Shown: in pieces, positions 22,974-34,149 of the stretch | How positions within the stretch are numbered: the stretch's first letter is position 1 | How the letters are laid out: each line of letters begins with the position of its first letter | Assembly (NCBI GenBank): GCA_963995505.1 | Contig: OZ023190.1 | Location: 15,990,092-16,054,091 of the forward strand | Source: Hypericum androsaemum | Taxonomy: Eukaryota > Streptophyta > Magnoliopsida > Malpighiales > Hypericaceae | Length of the DNA stretch: 64,000 nucleotides | Reading direction: 5' to 3' | Program-made: the position numbers and the translations under genes | Notes under the pieces: model-generated | Seen by the model: the letters and a program-made list of their open reading frames with translations, nothing else | The model's database searches: none | Told to the model about the DNA's origin: nothing

Positions 22974-23286
22974 AGTTCTGCAACTAAACGAATTACAACT
23001 TTAAATTTTCTTCGTTTATTTAAAATTACTGGTGAATACCTTATGCACGAAATTATAAAAAAAGACAGAAGTGAGAAGCCCCACCCACTGACATGACTGA
23101 CTGTTCTGTGTGCTACCGGACTTTTTCTAAAATATTAATTTCTGTTCCCGTAAATTGACACACGAGGAGTAAAAAAAAGCACATGGACAAAACTCGAATT
23201 GAAAGGGTCAGGATTCTGGGCCCCATATATTATATTCTCTCATTTGTTTGGTGAAGTGAAGCCATATATTATACTAATAAAAACTA

Positions 23287-24324
23287 GGAAAAAGTACACA
23301 AAAGTACTCTGTAGTTTCAGCAATTATCACTTGGATACCCTGTGGTTTCAAAACCGTAAAATAGGTCCAACTTATTTCAATCTTTGTCACGGACTGGTCC
23401 CGAGCTCCGGTCCAATTTTTTTTGTGGGAACGGCGTTGTTTTACGGCCAACGTGGACTGCCACGTGTCTTTTTCTTGGGAAAAGTCCACATAAGTACCAT
23501 GTGGTATTCTCGATTATCACTTGAGTACCCTGTGGTTTAAAAACGATAGAACCGGTCCAATTTATTTCAATTTTCTCACTTAAGTCTAGCCAATCCGGTT
23601 CGCCCTTTTTTTGTTAAAACGAAGACGTCGAGGCACTTATGTGGACTGACGTCTCTGGTCTTCGAGGGAGACAGACGACTGGAGAAGAAATAAAAAAAAT
23701 CTTAATTGAAATTGGAATTGGGGAATTGGAGGGAGCCAATTTTTGGAAATTTTGGTAGGTGTGCTTTAATGGAGTGGGGTGCTTCAATGGAGTGGTTTAA
23801 TGGAGTACAGACATCAAGGATCTGAAGGGAGGAGAGACGGAGGAGAGAGAATATTTAGGAGAAAATAAATTAGGTACTATTTTGTAATTTACCATGCCAT
23901 ATCATAATTGAGTTATCCCGGTCACAGTTGATCGGGCAGTCCACACAAGCGCCTCAATGACGTCGTTCTGAAAAAAAAAGGGCGAACTGGATTGGCCAGA
24001 CTTAAGTGAGAAAAATTGAAATAAGTTGGACCGGTTCTATCGTTTTTAAACCACAGGATACTCAAGTGATAATCGGGAATACCACAGGGTACTTATGTAG
24101 ACTTTTCCCTATGCCACGTCATCATCGACCCATCCAAGAAAAAGACACGTGGCAGTCCACGTTGGCCATAAAACGACGCCGTTCCCACACAAAAAATGGA
24201 CCGGAGCTCGGGACCGGTCCGTGACAAAAATTGAAATAAGTTGGACCTATTTTACGATTTTAAAACCACAAGGTATCCAAATGATAATCTCTAAAACTAC
24301 ATGGTACTTTTGTGTACTTTTCCC
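23287..24324. mobile_element. Mutator-like element interrupted by a second MULE
   Basis: Outer TIRs of about 190 bp (left GGAAAAAGTACACAAAAGTA; right, read on minus, GGGAAAAGTACACAAAAGTA). A perfect 9-bp TSD, taaaaacta, lies at 23278-23286 and 24325-24333. Both TIRs keep the block with CCGAGCTCCGGTCC/GGACCGGAGCTCGGGACC and ACGTGGACTGCCACGTGTC. The middle is occupied by another long-TIR element (23477-24109). No coding domain is present. Confidence 0.9.
23477..24109. mobile_element. Nested MULE MITE inside the 23287-24324 element
   Basis: TIRs of about 130-150 bp: left GGGAAAAGTCCACATAAGTA and right, on minus, GGGAAAAGTCTACATAAGTA. Both continue with GATTATCACTTGAGTA and GGCCAGACTTAAGTGAG-type blocks. 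The ends resemble those of the host element, so the two are related families. No clear 9-bp TSD was found, so insertion with deletion, or later loss, is possible. Confidence 0.8.
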
Positions 24325-24435
24325 TAAAAACTAACCAACCATTGGACTAAAGAAAATTGTTATACCTTTACTAAGAGTTTTCAAATTTAATTTTGGAAAC
24401 ATAACCGTCTTAGAATAATTATGGAAAAATATTTA

Positions 24436-25542
24436 GGGCAAATTATTCCTTAGTCTCTAGTGTTTGGTCATCCTCCCTCTCGGGCCCCTGCATTTTAAAA
24501 GATGATTTTACCGTCCCCCGTGTTTGGTTAAACCTTCCCCTTGGGTCCCTGGCGCACGTTAGCAATTTTTTTTTCATTTTTAGTCATGAAAATGACTATT
24601 ATACCCCTATGGTATTCTTCTTAGGCGAACTCAACTTTCCGGCGAACTCCAGCAACTCTCCGGCAAACTTTTCCGTCTAAAAAAATCCATAAACCTAAAA
24701 AAATGAGAGAAAATAACAAGTGAGTCCATCCCCTCCTCGACGGCCCCGACCAGATCCCTAAATAATTGTTATTGCAGAAGAGGATAACATATGAGAGCAT
24801 GTGTTAGAGCTGCTGTTCGAGGTACGACCTCTCCAACTGCTCCGACCTCACGTTCCACATCCCCGCGTTGTCAAATGTCAGCATTATCGCCACCCACGAC
24901 TTGGGGGTTCAGCCTTGCGGCGCTAGAGGTCAGATTTAACCTGAAGGACTGGAACTGGTCGAGGGACCGCGGGGAGCTCGGGGGAGGCCTTGCCCTTGGC
25001 GCCGGCGTAGCTGACGATGCCCTTACCAGTGAGGACCGACTTGGTGAAGCGAGTGGAGGCCACCATGTAGTAGTCCTTGGGGGCCTGGTTGGCCTCGACA
25101 AAGACGCTGAAGCACTGGCGAGGCGGACGTCGAGGGGCTCGTCTTGGCCGTCACCTTGGCTCTCTTCCCGTTGATGAGGACACCGTCACGGCGGCCAAGT
25201 GGGCGCCCGCTGTCTAGGAACTTCTGCAGAACAATTATTTAGGGTTCTGGATTGACTCACTTGTTATTTTCTCTTTCTTTTTTTAGGTTTTTGAATTTTT
25301 TGGCCAGAAAAGACAAAGAGTTGCTGGAGAAGATGACCGGAAGATTGGGTTCGCCTGAGAAGATGACCAAAGGGGTATAATAGTCATTTCCATGACCAAA
25401 AATGAAAAAAAAATCGATGATGTCAGCCAGGGACCCGAGAGTTTCTAAAACCAAATTCGGGGGATGGTAAAATCATCTTTTAAAATGCAAAAATCTGAGG
25501 AGGAGGATGATCAAACACCAGGGACTAGGGGATAATTTGCCC
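24436..25542. mobile_element. Pack-MULE carrying SKU5-similar gene pieces
   Basis: TIRs of about 200 bp: left GGGCAAATTATTCCTTAGTC and right, on minus, GGGCAAATTATCCCCTAGTC. A perfect 9-bp TSD, aaatattta, lies at 24427-24435 and 25543-25551. The GC-rich centre (about 24790-25230) is a captured host gene on minus. The element ends 367 bp before the ERF start codon at 25910. Confidence 0.9.
24795..25225 (-). pseudogene. Captured SKU5-similar (multicopper-oxidase-like) fragment
   Basis: Read on minus, with frame changes, the blocks are DGVLINGK-like, then QAPKDYYMVASTRFTKSVLT with GKGIVSYAGAKGKASPELP, then NLTSSAARLNPQ. After a gap comes MLTFDNAGMWNVRSEQLER. This is the order of the middle and C-terminal part of plant SKS/SKU5 proteins (GPI-anchored or secreted cupredoxins related to ascorbate oxidase). 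At least two frameshifts and missing introns or segments make it non-coding. Family assignment rests on these motifs only. Confidence 0.75.
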
Positions 25543-25551
25543 AAATATTTA

Positions 25552-25909
25552 TTATCACACCCAATTCAATTTAAATTATTTGTTATAATAGATATCCTAA
25601 ACATTATTTAAAAAATAGCATTCTACAACTCCTCCCAAACAACCCCGCGTGCCAAACTCACCAAGCTTCCTCCCAGTCCCCGGGCCTCACTGTCTCCCAA
25701 TTCTTGACCCGCCACGTAACCAATCCTCGGCAACACGCCTCCAAACTTTGACCCGCATTACTCACAAGTCAGCCCCCTCAGTTACAACGTATATAAGCCA
25801 CCTCGGGCCACTCTCATAGCCGCAAAACAAAAAAGTACTACCAAAGATAATCACAAAACTTCACCACACATTAATCATAAAACCGAAGATTTTGAAGATT
25901 TTATTGTAA
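25552..25909 (+). promoter_or_regulatory. Promoter region of the ERF017/018-like gene
   Basis: TATA box TATATAAG at 25790-25797, about 113 bp before the ATG. W-box-like TTGACC cores occur at about 25705 and 25748 and an ACGT core near 25715. The upstream boundary is the Pack-MULE ending at 25542. Confidence 0.6.
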
Positions 25910-26599
25910 ATGGTGAAGCCAATTGGATCATCGGACAGAGAGGTAATGAGAGAGGAAGACAGAAGCTTGAGTCCGAGGAACGACCAGTCGTCTTCGTCTT
26001 TGTCGTCGTCGTCCAAGTACAAGGGTGTGCGGAAGCGGAAGTGGGGCAAGTGGGTGTCCGAAATAAGGCTACCCAACAGCCGGGAGAGGATCTGGCTGGG
26101 CTCTTACGACTCGCCCGAGAAGGCGGCGCGTGCATTCGACGCCGCCCTCTTCTGCCTCCGCGGCAGTAACGCCAAGTTCAACTTCCCCGACGCCCCGCCC
26201 CAGATCCCCGGCGGGCGGTCGCTCTCCCCCTCGGAGATCCAGCTCGCCGCGTCGAGGTTCGCCAACTCTTCAGCGCCGCAGCCGGCAGCGGAGAACAACT
26301 CGTCGCCGTGCGGGTCGTGGTCGGCGGTGTCGGATGGGACGGTACAGCTGGAGGGGAGCTTTGGCGAGCGCGTGGCGTTGGACGATAGTGAAACGCAGCC
26401 GTTTATGGACTTGCTCACGGGCATGGATTCCGGGAATTTGGATTACGGGTACGGAATATTCCCTGGATTCGACGAGCTTAGCTACGGGTTTATTTCGCCT
26501 CCACCGGACCAAGTCTCCGGTGGCGGCGCGGATTATTACGGGGAGGAGGGCGCTTTCGGACAAGATTATAATTACTCTAATAGCCTCTGGAACTTCTAA
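25910..26599 (+). CDS. AP2/ERF transcription factor, ERF017/ERF018 type
   Basis: Single-exon nuclear transcription factor of 229 aa. The AP2 DNA-binding domain spans about residues 37-95 ([20 protein letters not shown], then [20 protein letters not shown]). It has the Trp and Arg residues that contact DNA and ends with NFPDAPP. After it comes a [17 protein letters not shown] block like that after the domain in Arabidopsis ERF017 and ERF018 (ORA47). The protein ends in an acidic, aromatic activation-type tail and SLWNF, comparable to the LWDF ending of that subgroup. The N-terminus MVKP also matches. These factors are commonly stress- or jasmonate-responsive; that is family knowledge, not shown here. 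Which ortholog it is remains open. Confidence 0.93.
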   Translation: MVKPIGSSDREVMREEDRSLSPRNDQSSSSLSSSSKYKGVRKRKWGKWVSEIRLPNSRERIWLGSYDSPEKAARAFDAALFCLRGSNAKFNFPDAPPQIPGGRSLSPSEIQLAASRFANSSAPQPAAENNSSPCGSWSAVSDGTVQLEGSFGERVALDDSETQPFMDLLTGMDSGNLDYGYGIFPGFDELSYGFISPPPDQVSGGGADYYGEEGAFGQDYNYSNSLWNF

Positions 26600-28170
26600 A
26601 TTATCAGTAATTAGGATGGGTTTAGGGTCATCAGGATTTGATCTGGACAGTTTTAACTAGATTCCGGAATCAAAATTGCTGACGTGACGACGTTATATTT
26701 TCTCATTTTCTAGTCTGGATGAGCTATTTTTCTACCTGAAAAAAATATTAACTTCAGGAAGCAGGTAATGATCATTGACCAGTTTTTGTACGGTCTTGTT
26801 CTTGGTTTAATGCCTTAAATTAATGGAGTGGATTGGGTTTTTATTGTCAACGGCAGATAACTGCGGTTTATTGCAAATTGTACGCGTAATATTATAAGTT
26901 ATGTTTTTAGTTTCTTTTTCCTTTTTCCGTTTTGGAACGAATTTGTAATTTTTCTGAAAGGGAGTCGCGAGTCTTTAATTTAACCGGAGGTATTAAATTT
27001 GAATTATAAAATTGTAGTTGTGCATCTTATATTAAAACTCTATAAAATTGCATGTATCCAACGAAATGTCTACACAAATCAGCTTGTTTTTTTCTTATGT
27101 TTGTTTAGGAAATTTACTGGATATTCATCTTAAAATTATTTCAGATCAAACTCGTTTAATTTTTATAATATATTTGTAAAAAAATAGAATATAATTTATT
27201 AATATAAATACTATAATCAAATCGCTTAAACTTTTATAAGAAACCACCAGAATAATTTTGCACTTTGGCCTGAAACGTGGGTGGTGGTGTCCGCGTTATA
27301 ATTGGGAGGATGTTAATTTCATTATCCCTAACCAGCCATCATTTCCACGTTGGGGAATAGAATTGATTTAGACATTACCGCGCTTTTTGTTGTTTTCCTT
27401 GGGAAATGGATATTGGCCTTGGCGTGGTCTTCCTCGCTTCTTTTGGCAGGCAAGGTTCCATAACATCCTACGTGAGCAAGCAAGCGGTTCACAGAGGTGA
27501 TCAACGGGTAGGATACAGATATAATTTTATAGATCTAAATTTTTATCATTCTTATCTAAATTTTTATCATTCTTTTGAAGAGTAAACCTCTTCTTACTCT
27601 TATATTCTTTAAAAATAAGGATTCGGGCAGTATTCTAATCCAAAAAAACCGAGCACGATCAGGGCGACTTGTAAGTTTGTGTTATTTAAAAATTATTTTA
27701 ATTTTTTAAAATTAAACTGTCATTTGATTGTTCTCAACTATCAACGAGGTACTAAAAATGTGAATGCAATTGATTCGCTCTCGTTCGTTAAAAAAATATA
27801 AAAAAGCAAATTCAAAAAAAAATTAAGTTGGGTAAGTTGAAATTGAAATTTTGATATTATTTTTAGTAATTGATATACATAAATATTATTTTACAAAAAT
27901 TCAGGTAGAATGAGGGCATGATCTTATAAATCCATATCCATGCATTTATCCTTTTAAAATATAAGAATCTGGGTAGGATACGGGTCTTGACCCGGTCAAA
28001 CTCAATGAGCCTTGGATCCTTCGGGATCTGGATAGACCCTCTGGGGAAAGATCTAATTGCCATCCCTACTGATTATCAACTTATGTATTCAAATATTCTC
28101 TTATTATACTAATTAATGTTCGAGTTATATATGATTTTTTGAAATGTATAAAAAATGTTCAACCACACTT
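26600..28170. other. Intergenic DNA with a possible decayed MITE
   Basis: AT-rich, no gene. A block of about 570 bp (about 27497-28068) carries GGGTAGGATAC-type sequence near both ends in opposite orientation. It ends TTGCCATCCCTA, resembling ends of hAT-like MITEs that begin AGGGATGGCAA. The left end is weak and no TSD was found. Confidence 0.35.
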
Positions 28171-28179
28171 TAATAGTAT

Positions 28180-29361
28180 GGGAAAATTACTCTCAAATCC
28201 CTCGAATTTGCTTAAATATACTCAAAAGTCCCTCCTATTCACAAAATACATTCTGAAGTCCCTCTAGTTTGTTTTTATTTTACTTTCGGGTCCCTGCGCC
28301 AGAATATTCGATTTTCTCCGGCGAAGGGTCACTTGAAAAGACCAAAATGCCCCTCCCACAAAAAACAAAAAAAAAATCATCTTTCCTCCTTCCCTTCTTC
28401 TTCCTCCCACTATTTTTTAAACTTAAAGAACCTTAATTTTAAAACCCAAATCAAAACGACGCCGATGCTGCTTCCTTGTGGTGTCCCACTTCCTTCACCA
28501 GCTCTGCAATTACTGAAGCAAACTCCTCGGGCCCCTGCAGTTTCACCAACACACCAACCTCGTGGAAACCGCCTTCCGGCTCCAACACACACCTAAGAAA
28601 AAGACCGCCGGCAAAAGTTGAAGGACGAGTTAATTGAGATTTTTTTTAATGTGCAACGAGCTAAGAAACCCTAAGTTTTTAACAGAATCGTAAGATTGGT
28701 AACGAAAGCGCGAAGTGGGAGAGAGAACAGGAAGGGAGGATTGAAGGTAACGAACCCCAAGGGAGAGCAAGTCATTGACGGCGACAGATGGCAGAGAACA
28801 AACGGCGTCGTTTAGAAGCTGCCACTCCTTGCTAGTGTTCTCGCCTTCGGTGAGGTGCGGGGTTGCCATCTTTCTTTCGGAGTAGGACACCTGGGTCGTC
28901 GCAGAAGGAAGCACCATCGGCGGGGGATGCTTGTGGTGGCGGTGGTGGGTGTAGGAGGTGGAAGTGGAGGGTTGAAACTTGGATCATTCATCTACAAGGT
29001 TGGGACTTCGTTGTAATTTAGGAGTTCTTCATGAATTCATTAAATTAGGGTTCTTCAAGTTTAGAAATTGATTTGGTTTCAAAATTAAAATTATTTAAGT
29101 TTAGAAAATAGTGGGAGGAAGAAGATGGAGTTGAGGAAGAAGAAGAGAAGGATGAAAGAAGATTTTCTTTTTCTTTTTTAGTGGGAGGGGCATTTTGGTC
29201 TTTTCAAGTGGGCCTTCGCCAGAGAAAATCGAATATTCCGGCGCCAGGGACCCGAAAGTATAATAAAAGCAAACTAGAGGAACTTCGAAATATATTTTAT
29301 GAACATGAGAGACTTTTGAGTATATCTAAGCAAACTCGAGAAATTTGAGAGTAATTTTCCC
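28180..29361. mobile_element. Pack-MULE with unidentified captured coding sequence
   Basis: TIRs of about 190 bp: left GGGAAAATTACTCTCAAATC and right, on minus, GGGAAAATTACTCTCAAATT. A perfect 9-bp TSD, taatagtat, lies at 28171-28179 and 29362-29370. The GC-richer centre (about 28460-28930) looks like captured host-gene sequence on minus. No transposase. Confidence 0.9.
28480..28917 (-). pseudogene. Captured gene fragment, family not recognised
   Basis: On minus there is a start region MATPHLTEGENTSKEWQLLN with AVCSLPSVAVNDLLSLG, then a probable intron-like AT-rich gap. After that comes another open block (EPEGGFHEVGVLVKLQGPEE, then FASVIAELVKEVGHHKEAA). The amphipathic, uninterrupted reading of both blocks and the GC content suggest real exons of one host gene. 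I do not recognise the family. Frame is lost between the blocks. Confidence 0.45.
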
Positions 29362-29528
29362 TAATAGTATTGTATTTCTAATGAGTCTTAAAAGCAAATT
29401 AGAACAATTTTATAATAAACTGATCTAAATGGTAATTGATACTTAGACTACTTCATCTTGGCTTCTTTTCAATTCCTTTTTTGGTAGGTAAATTTCTTTA
29501 TTTATAAATAATAATATAGTAGTATTTA

Positions 29529-31607
29529 GGGAAAACTTCATTTTTAATACCTGTAGTTTTGTAGATTTTGCGAAGTAATCTTCAGGTCTGGAAATGACTT
29601 TTTTGGTACCTAAAATTTCACTTTTTTGCGTCAAAGGTTCGGGAAGGATCCCGACCAAAAAATGACTCAGAACTATAAATGGCGTTGTTTCACTGCTGAG
29701 TTGGCACGTCATGTCGGACATTTTTGCCCAGTTGGTAAGATGAGTTGGCACAAATCAAAATATCCATTTCAATCCCTTATTTCTTTATAATTTTTAAAAA
29801 AATCCATCTCTTTTCCCTCTCTTCTTCTTCCTCCCCTCTCTCTCCTCCCTCTTCCGCCTCTCTCTTTTCATCATCAATGGCTTTAGTGCCAGGTTGACCC
29901 CGACCTAGCTGGAGATAAAAAGTCGCTCAGTATGTTCAGCTTCGATCACTTTGGGAAATAATCATTACTTCCATCTTGTTCATCTTCTTAGAATCAAGAT
30001 AAAATAATTAAACACTAAATTTACAAATTAGAAAATAATAAAATAAGGGAGAAAGGATCAGATCTCTAGCATGATTTCTCTCCGAGGAGAGAAATACATA
30101 AATGGCTCTGTATGGTTTTGGGAGCTTCAAAATTAACGGAAACAAACAGTCCTCTTCTGGGAATTTTCCATCCCGAAGTGGCCCCAAGGCGAAGCTAAAA
30201 TCGATCCCAAGGTACTCCATTTCTCCGAACCTTGTGTCTCTTGGACAAAATCAGAACTCAATATAGTCCCCGTAATTACAATACCAATGGAGATTGGGAA
30301 GTTGGGCGGTTTGTTTGTTATATATGTGGGTCGACCATTTTCACCGACCCATTTCCAAAAACCCATTCCAATGGAAGAACCCAATGCTTCACCCCAACTA
30401 GAGATGTGCAAACGATATTTGAGATTTTAGTATTTTTTTGATATTCGGAATTTCGGGATCTGTACTTCGAGATTCGGGATTTAATTCGACAATTTTGGTA
30501 TTCAATAGAAATTTGATAAATATTAGTATTTTATCAAAATACCGATAATTCCAAAGTCCTAAAATATAATTTTACATTTATATATAAATCAAACACTCTC
30601 TCTCAAAAAAACCCTACGGGGTTCCCTATCTCTCTCGACAAACACCTCACCTCCTCCTCCTTTCCTCAAAATACCTTCTCCTTCTTTCGTCAAAAAACCT
30701 CCTCCTTCAAGAAAACCAGAAAGAACCACCGAGCGACTCCGGTCACCAACACCGTCTCCGGCCACCACCGCACCTCTCGGCCACCAACAACGTCTCCGGC
30801 CACCAACACCGCCTCCGAAAAATAGCCATCTTTTTTGCCTGCTGCGGGATGGGGTACCAGGGGATGCAGAAGAACCTAGGCGTCAAGACCATCGAGGGTG
30901 ACCTCGAGGAAGCCCTCTACCACTCTGGAACCGTCCCCGACTATGGGGCCCACAAGTGCTACGATTAGGCCCACTCTGCTCGTACGTACCGACAAGGGTG
31001 TCAGGTCGGCCAGGTCGTGTCCGGCCGCTTCTATGTTGACCGTCTCAATTCCTACATCCTCGGCCAGATTCAGATATTCGGGTACAATCGTGTCACCAGA
31101 TTCTCTTGGGAAGTTTCAATGAATAGTTAAGGAAGACAATTAGTTAGAATGGGGGAGGAGGAAGGAAGGCGAAGAGTGAGGTTTGGGTTTGGCGGTAGTT
31201 AGGGGTTATGAAGGTGTGGGTTAAACCCAATTTTGGACGGTGCCTATGCGAAGAGTGCCAGGCCGACGGAAAGAGAGAGGCGGAGGAGGGAGGAGAGAGA
31301 GGGGTGGAGAAAAGGGAGGGGAAAGAGATGGATTTTTAAAAAAATTATAAAGAAATAAGAGATTGAAATGAATATTTTAATTTGTGCCAACTCATCTTAT
31401 CAACTGGGCAAAAATGTCCGACGTGGCGTGTCAACTAAGCAGCGAAACGACGATGTTTCTAGGTTCAGAGTCTTTTTTGGGTCGGGACCCTTCCCGAGTT
31501 TTTGACGCAAAAAAATGAAACCACAGGTACAAAAAAAGTCGTTTCCAGACCTCAAGATCACGTCACGAAATTCGCAAAAACACAGGAACTAAAAATGAAG
31601 TTTTCCT
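29529..31607. mobile_element. Pack-MULE carrying a pseudouridine synthase fragment
   Basis: TIRs of about 300 bp: left GGGAAAACTTCATTTTTAAT and right, on minus, AGGAAAACTTCATTTTTAGT. A perfect 9-bp TSD, tagtattta, lies at 29520-29528 and 31608-31616. The interior contains a PUS1/TruA fragment (30849-31130), an AT-rich block about 30410-30560 like other CGGTATTTCGG repeats in this window, and an unassigned part on minus at 30008-30411. Confidence 0.9.
30849..31130 (+). pseudogene. Captured PUS1/TruA-type tRNA pseudouridine synthase fragment
   Basis: The plus frame starts MGYQGMQKNLGVKTIEGDLE with EALYHSGTVPDY, then, after an in-frame TAG, AHSART. This matches the N-terminal part of TruA-family synthases, where the ARTDKGV motif holds the catalytic Asp. 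Here a GTAC repeat (CGTACGTACC, 30981-30990) adds four bases directly before the Asp codon and shifts the frame. GQVVSGRFYVDRLNSYILGQ and IFGYNRVT follow. Only the first third of the enzyme is present, so it is non-functional. Confidence 0.8.
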
Positions 31608-32236
31608 TAGTATTTATAATAGTTATATAAAAGTCTACTTGAGTATCTTATGGTTTCAGCTTTGACACAACACTACCTTGTGGTTTTAAATTATCTCACC
31701 AGGTGACAAAAATTTTATCTAGTTAAAAACTAAATGACATTTGATAACCTTTAGTTAATAAAATTATCTATTTGTCGTGCCACATGAAATTTTACCAAAT
31801 CATTCTAACCCTAATTTTAAATTTTCACCAAATTCTCTCCGAGCCGTCTCCATCCCTCCCTATAACTGTACCTTGAATCATTCGACATCAGAATGCGAAT
31901 TAAGTCATGAATAATCGAGGATACGAGTTCGAACAATTCCCAATCCAAGACAGAAGCGAAAAATGACGGGGTCATATCATGCAGAAACAAAATTAGACAA
32001 TGATGAAGCTTGTCATGAAGAGAAATGTCAGGACAAAACGATGATATGCATAAAAAGAAAAGTTATGCAGAAGAATACAAATTAAGACGCAATTGGGTTT
32101 GGGTAGCATCTTATCTTACCAAATTCGTCACCGCTTTCAGTTAAAGGGACAGATGGAGGAGTTCGACTAGGGAAAGGGAGGGGATGGAGGGAGCGGATTT
32201 GGTCCTGGAAGGCTAAATCCAAGCAGGACCGTCCTG

Positions 32237-32453
32237 GACGATTCAATGGTTGATTTAGTTATGATTCAATAGTTCGTTTAATTATGATTCAATGGTTTAC
32301 CTAGTTATGATTCAATGGTCCGTTTTTTCCCGTCCCGGATAAATCGGGGTCCGTCCCAGTTACCCAGTTATTATTCAATGGTTTACTTAGTTACGATTCA
32401 ATAGTTTACTCAGTTACGATTCAATAGTTTATCCAGTTATGATTCAATGGTTG
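32237..32453. repeat. Minisatellite with GATTCAATGGTTTA units
   Basis: About eight degenerate units containing TTATGATTCAATGGTTTACC or variants, mostly 22-28 bp apart, with one interruption near 32320-32360. It lies in the interior of the older MULE. Confidence 0.8.
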
Positions 32454-32795
32454 TGGACTTTTTTTATTTTGCACCCCCGTATTTCTGCATTTTTGCAAAA
32501 TAGTCCCCGCGTGTCCTTCAATAAAAATTCTCCAGCACCGTGCTGGATTTGGCCTCCAGGACCAAATCCGGTCCCGGGGATGGATGCGGTTGGAAGAAAA
32601 TCTGGATAAAAATTGAAATTAGGGTTAGAATGGTTTGAGAAATTGATGGTGTGGTATGCCACGTCAATAATTTTTATGACATGGCATGCCATATGGAAAT
32701 AATAATTAGGTGGCACAACACATAGATGATTTTATTAACTAAGTTTAACAAATGTCAGTTGATTGCTAACTAAATAAAAATTTTGCCACCTCGGC

Positions 32796-34075
32796 CCACA
32801 GGTTCCTGGTCTTTAGTGAAATCATTTTTAGGGTCCTTGTTATTTAAAAAATTATTTAGTCGTCCTTGTTTTAAAAAAAATGTTAGTCTCGAATCTCCGA
32901 CTAACGTTAGCATTCATTTTTTTTTTTCATTTTTTGTCAAAGAAATGACCAAAATATTCTTAACAAAAAATAAAAAAAATTAGTCATCTTCAATCTTTGC
33001 CAAAAATACAAACACAATTAAACTAACCAAAAAATAAGATCAAACTAACAAAACCCAAGAACACCGAGAACAACTTCAACATAAAATAAAGAAAACCAAA
33101 AACAAAAATCAAACAACCCACAAATCAATCAAATCTCCTCTTCAACCCACATCCTCCTCAAACTCCACCAATTTGTTAGAATGACGTCGCTCTCCATTAC
33201 GAGAGGTTCACTCCAAGATCCAATCAACAAGAAGTAAGATCTCCCCGAGTCTCGACACCCAGCTCTAACCGTCCTTCCTCCTAGCTCTAACCGTCGTCGC
33301 CTTCCTCTTCGCGGTGGAATCGAGGTTGTATCGTTCCACGATACCATGACAGATCTGGGAAGATCGTTAAAGGTCATCAAATCTAGGAAGATCGTTAAAG
33401 TCAAGGGTTCTTACCCCCGCCGGTGTACACCCTCCTATACCGCTGCCGCCTCCACTGTTGTCGAACCACCAGTGAGCATGGATGTTGAGGTTGCGGTTCC
33501 ATGACAGAGGGTGTGAGTTCTTGGCGAACCACCAATGATGCTGAGGTTGCCGGTCCATAACTGGACAAGCGGGAGTTCGGCGGGAGACCATTGTCGACCA
33601 CTTGAGGTTTGGATTGGGCTGGATTTTCGGTCTCGATTCTTCTTCTTAGTTTAAATCCCATCCAATTCCTTTAAATGGGTGTCCCAATTAGGCTAGATTC
33701 TTCTTCTTGCGAAACGAAGAAAAGGGTGGTTGCAATTTTGGTTTTGGGTTTTCTTAGTTCCGCTCTCGTTGGGGGTTTATTTGCAACAAGTACACCATTT
33801 TTGGTTCTAGGTTTTCTTTGCTCGTCACCTTCTTTTGGGGTTAAATTCTGGGTTTCATGGTTGAAGATGTTCAAAGTGGAAGAAGAAGATTCTTTTGTTA
33901 AGGGTATTTTGGTTATTTCAATGACAAAAATTGAAAAAAAAATGACGACGTCAAGTTAAGGGGGTTTGAGATCAATATTTTTAGATAAAACAAATATGAC
34001 TAAATAATTTTTAAAAAACAAAGACTCTAGAAGTGATTTTACTATAGACCAAAGGACTGAGAACAATTTATCCTA
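32796..34075. mobile_element. MULE inserted in the TIR of the 31628-34144 element
   Basis: TIRs of about 180 bp: left CTGGTCTTTAGTGAAATCAT, right (on minus) TTGGTCTATAGTAAAATCAC. Both continue with AATTATTTAGTC and end in the AAATGACCAAAAT or GTCATTGAAATAACC region. The left-most 15-20 bp are diverged, so the exact border and TSD are uncertain. The interior (33120-33660) has GC-richer, coding-like sequence on minus that I could not assign. Confidence 0.6.
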
Positions 34076-34149
34076 ATTTAAAACTATAGCGGAGTTAAAA
34101 TGTCTAAAATCACAGGGTACTATATCTTCTTGGTCTTTTACCTAATATT

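Larger units (their letters stand above)
31628..34144. mobile_element. Older MULE, interrupted in its right TIR
   Basis: The left part (31628-31850, CTTGTGGTTTTAAATT, GTGACAAAAATTTTATCTAG, TCTAACCCTAATTT) recurs inverted at 32610-32790. The outermost portion recurs at 34080-34144, beyond a second inserted element (32796-34075). Ends are diverged and no TSD could be fixed. The interior holds a minisatellite (32237-32453) and no identifiable coding sequence. Confidence 0.6.

Noticed and set aside
23477..24109. 9-bp TSD for the inner MULE
   Set aside because: The adjacent 9-mers (ctttttctt and tatgccacg) do not match, so no TSD is claimed.
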